Positions 13,788 to 15,848 of a stretch of DNA of 15,848 nucleotides are shown in pieces. How positions within the stretch are numbered: position 1 is the first letter of the stretch; each line of letters starts with the position of its first letter. A program made the translations under genes and the position numbers. Source of the DNA: Erysipelotrichaceae bacterium (lineage in GTDB: Bacteria; Bacillota_I; Bacilli_A; Erysipelotrichales; Erysipelotrichaceae); NCBI GenBank assembly GCA_017512625.1, contig JAFWFB010000133.1, positions 1 through 15,848 of the forward strand, read 5' to 3'. The notes beneath the pieces are model-generated. The model was not told the origin of the DNA, did no database searches, and saw nothing but the letters and a program-made list of their open reading frames with translations.

Positions 13788-14957
13788 ATGAATTGTAATG
13801 AACTTTTTTATCTTACATATGGCTATGACCCGAGCGATCAGGTCTTTTGTCCTTACAGGATCTGTCCGATCGGCGCTCATAGCGACCATAACCTGGGCAA
13901 GATCACCGGTCTGGCACTTGATAAGGGCATTCATCTTTGCTACAAGCCAAACGACAGTGATCTGATCGACATGATCAGTGTCCAGTTCCCGATCAGGGTG
14001 AGCTGGAATATCAGCAGCGTTGGTAGCAAGAAAGGTGATTGGGCCGATTATCTTAGAGGAGCAGTCTGGGCCCTTAGCAAGAGATATGCATTAAGCAAGG
14101 GAATCACCGGCACCATTTCCGGCGACCTTCCTATCGGAGGTCTATCTTCTTCAGCATCAGTCATCCTTTCCTTTATGATCGCTTTATGTAAAGTCAACGA
14201 TATCAGACTTGATCAAAAGACTTTGATTGATATCGCTTACGATGCTGAGAAAAATTATGTCGGAGTAAATGTCGGTACCCTTGATCAAAGTTGCGAAGTT
14301 CTAAGCAAAAAGGACCATCTTCTTTATCTCGATTGCAAGGATAACAGCTATGAACTGATCCCAACCAGTCTGAAGATGAAGCCTTATCAGATCGTAGTCT
14401 TTTTCAGCGGTCTGGAACACAGTCTGGTCGGTTCCAAATACAACATGCGTGTCGATGAGCTAAGAGCCGGTGTCTATGCTTTAGAGGCCTATAGCGGCTA
14501 TGATTATGGCAAGTTCGAACAGGCCAATGCCAGAGATGTGTCTTTCGATATATATCAGACTTATAAGGATCGTTTGCCACTAAACTGGCAGCTAAGACTG
14601 GAGCACTGGTATACGGAATATGCGAGAGTTGAAGCCGGAGTCAAGGCCTGGCGAAGGGGCGATATTGAAGAATACGGACGATTGTCCTTTGAATCGGGCT
14701 GGTCCTCGATCCATAACTGGCAGTCAGGTTCCCCTGAACAGATCAGGCTTTACGAGATAATGCGTGAGACTGATGGCATCTATGGCGGACGGTTTTCCGG
14801 TGCTGGATTCAAGGGCTGTTGTGTTGCTTTGGCCGATCCAAACAAGATCGACAGGATCCGTGAGGAAGTAGGAATAAAATATCTGGCTGATTTCCCGAAG
14901 ATGGAAGGCAAATACAGTTTCCATCTATGTCAAAGTGCTGATGGAGTAAAACTATGA
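13788..14957 (+). CDS. GHMP sugar kinase, galactokinase/galacturonokinase-like
   Basis: This 389-aa cytoplasmic kinase would phosphorylate a sugar at C1 using ATP. GHMP features are visible: the N-terminal sugar-binding motif reads RICPIGAHSDHN (GAHSDH at 29-34), the ATP loop is GGLSSSAS at 117-124, and the C-terminal motif is SGAGFKGCC at 337-345. RICPxGAHxDH, FSGL and GAGFxGCC recall plant galacturonokinase more than standard galactokinase, whose first motif is usually GEHTDY. D-galacturonate is therefore a candidate substrate, but galactose or another sugar cannot be excluded. A GGAG site precedes the ATG. The gene starts 20 bp after the second sortase and overlaps the nucleotidyltransferase by four bases, so the pair is likely translated together and supplies an activated sugar. 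Confidence 0.88.
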   Translation: MNCNELFYLTYGYDPSDQVFCPYRICPIGAHSDHNLGKITGLALDKGIHLCYKPNDSDLIDMISVQFPIRVSWNISSVGSKKGDWADYLRGAVWALSKRYALSKGITGTISGDLPIGGLSSSASVILSFMIALCKVNDIRLDQKTLIDIAYDAEKNYVGVNVGTLDQSCEVLSKKDHLLYLDCKDNSYELIPTSLKMKPYQIVVFFSGLEHSLVGSKYNMRVDELRAGVYALEAYSGYDYGKFEQANARDVSFDIYQTYKDRLPLNWQLRLEHWYTEYARVEAGVKAWRRGDIEEYGRLSFESGWSSIHNWQSGSPEQIRLYEIMRETDGIYGGRFSGAGFKGCCVALADPNKIDRIREEVGIKYLADFPKMEGKYSFHLCQSADGVKL

Positions 14958-15688
14958 AATGTCTGATATTGGCAGCCGGCTATGCTACAAGATTGTATCC
15001 CTTAACGGAAAACTTCCCCAAACCCCTATTACCGGTAGGAGAAAAGAATATCCTGGAATGGCTGATCGAAGATATCGGTGACAGTGTCGATGAATTCATC
15101 CTGATCAGCAATCATAAATACTATGAGCATTTTAAGAAGTGGTCTTTAACCCGCAAGGAAAAGATCACTCTCCTTGATGATGGCAGTGTTTCTAACGAGA
15201 CCCGTTTAGGAGCGGTAAGGGACATCTGGTTTGCGATCGATACGCTGAAGCTGGATGATGAGCTGCTGGTGATCGCCGGAGATAATGTACTGGATTTCTC
15301 GCTTAGATCATTTATCGATTACTATCATGAAAGAAATACCAGTTGCATCATGCGCTACTATGAGCCTTCAATGCAAAAGCTCCAAAAGACCGGAGTCATC
15401 GAGGCAAATGAGGATGATCTGGTCATCAATATGGAAGAAAAGCCTGAAAGGCCTCGTTCAAACTGGTGTGCCCCTCCTTTCTATATCTTTACCAGGAAAG
15501 ATGTAAGCCTGGTCGATAAAGGCATCAAGGATGGCTGCGGGACCGATGCCCCGGGCAGTTTTGTTGCCTGGCTGGCAAAACAGGTCGAGGTCCATGCCTA
15601 TGAGATGCCCGGAAGACGTTATGACATCGGTAATCTTGAAAGCTACCAGCAGGTGCTTGATACCTATAAGGGAATAGAGAATAAGTAA
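14954..15688 (+). CDS. Sugar-1-phosphate nucleotidyltransferase
   Basis: The 244-aa enzyme belongs to the RmlA/GlmU-like nucleotidyltransferase family, which couples a sugar-1-phosphate with an NTP to give an NDP-sugar and pyrophosphate. The N-terminal signature LAAGYATRLYPLT is at 6-18, followed by PKP at 22-24. A metal-binding Asp110 lies in IAGDNV, and a conserved MEEKP is at 160-164. Length fits a catalytic domain alone, with no left-handed beta-helix extension. It overlaps the kinase gene by four bases, so its substrate is probably the kinase product; the nucleotide and sugar cannot be read from sequence. GGAG lies just upstream within the kinase gene. A terminator about 60 bp downstream ends the operon. 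Confidence 0.9.
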   Translation: MKCLILAAGYATRLYPLTENFPKPLLPVGEKNILEWLIEDIGDSVDEFILISNHKYYEHFKKWSLTRKEKITLLDDGSVSNETRLGAVRDIWFAIDTLKLDDELLVIAGDNVLDFSLRSFIDYYHERNTSCIMRYYEPSMQKLQKTGVIEANEDDLVINMEEKPERPRSNWCAPPFYIFTRKDVSLVDKGIKDGCGTDAPGSFVAWLAKQVEVHAYEMPGRRYDIGNLESYQQVLDTYKGIENK

Positions 15689-15747
15689 AATAAAAAAGCC
15701 GATTCTCGCAATGTCACTGATTTAATGTGACGCTATAACAGTTTATG

Positions 15748-15786
15748 AAACAGGATATGAATAAAATCATACCCTGTTTTTTATTT
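15748..15786 (+). terminator. Intrinsic terminator ending the pilus/sugar operon
   Basis: AAACAGGATATGA (15748-15760) pairs with TCATACCCTGTTT (15767-15779) over 13 positions with one mismatch. The loop is ATAAAA, and a T-rich run follows (15777-15786). It lies about 60 bp after the nucleotidyltransferase stop. Confidence 0.88.
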
Positions 15787-15815
15787 GGCCTGTTTGGTTT
15801 GAAAAGGGAAAAATG

Positions 15816-15848
15816 ATGATCGGAAATGATGAATTATATTTAGGATTC
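15816..15848 (+). CDS. Start of a further gene running off the right edge
   Basis: After the terminator, a GGGA ribosome binding site (15806-15809) precedes two adjacent ATG codons at 15813 and 15816. The second has the better spacing. Only eleven codons (MIGNDELYLGF) are visible before the window ends, so the product cannot be named. Confidence 0.45.
   Translation, partial: MIGNDELYLGF

Noticed and set aside
15713..15731. GTCAC / GTGAC dyad after the nucleotidyltransferase
   Set aside because: Only 5 bp with a 9-base loop; the clear terminator just downstream explains the region better.
1..15848. CRISPR array, tRNA, rRNA, insertion sequence or prophage genes
   Set aside because: No regularly spaced repeats, RNA gene signatures, transposase motifs or terminal inverted repeats were seen.

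Overview
The window looks like a chromosomal piece of a Gram-positive, low-to-mid GC Bacillota bacterium. The exact family cannot be fixed from sequence alone; the style of the surface proteins would suit a gut or oral Erysipelotrichales or Clostridia-type organism. The evidence is sortases, LPxTG-type anchors, AGGAGG-like ribosome binding sites and tightly packed operons with 4-bp ATGA overlaps.

Layout. (1) At the left edge is the 3' end of a wall-anchored surface protein with a VPNTG-type anchor. It converges, through a bidirectional terminator, on the housekeeping gene rarA on the minus strand. (2) A 300-bp divergent spacer (1732-2031) carries candidate promoter elements and TGACA half-sites. 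(3) From about 2030 to 15690 all genes lie on the plus strand and form what looks like one sortase-dependent pilus operon: a small coiled-coil protein, a dedicated signal peptidase I, a 1991-residue tip or ancillary adhesin (LPSTG), the major backbone pilin (LPSTG), a class C sortase, a basal pilin (IPFTG), a second sortase, and then a galacturonokinase-like GHMP sugar kinase and a sugar-1-phosphate nucleotidyltransferase. An intrinsic terminator follows, and the first codons of another gene appear at the right edge.

How the genes could work together. The signal peptidase would process exported pilins. The class C sortase would join the LPSTG pilins through a backbone lysine (candidate Lys195). 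The basal pilin, with a proline-containing linker and a different IPFTG signal, would end the fibre and be attached to the wall, possibly by the second sortase. Candidate Lys-Glu/Asp-Asn isopeptide triads can be placed in the adhesin, backbone and base. The kinase/nucleotidyltransferase pair makes a plausible sugar activation step (sugar to sugar-1-phosphate to NDP-sugar) apparently co-transcribed with the pilus, so a link to pilus or wall glycosylation is possible but inferred.

The parts most worth a second look are the tyrosine-rich repeat block inside the giant adhesin, the small coiled-coil gene coupled to the signal peptidase, the sugar-activation pair at the operon end, and stem-loops at the gene junctions, one of which pairs a Shine-Dalgarno-like sequence in a GAAA-capped hairpin just before the second sortase.
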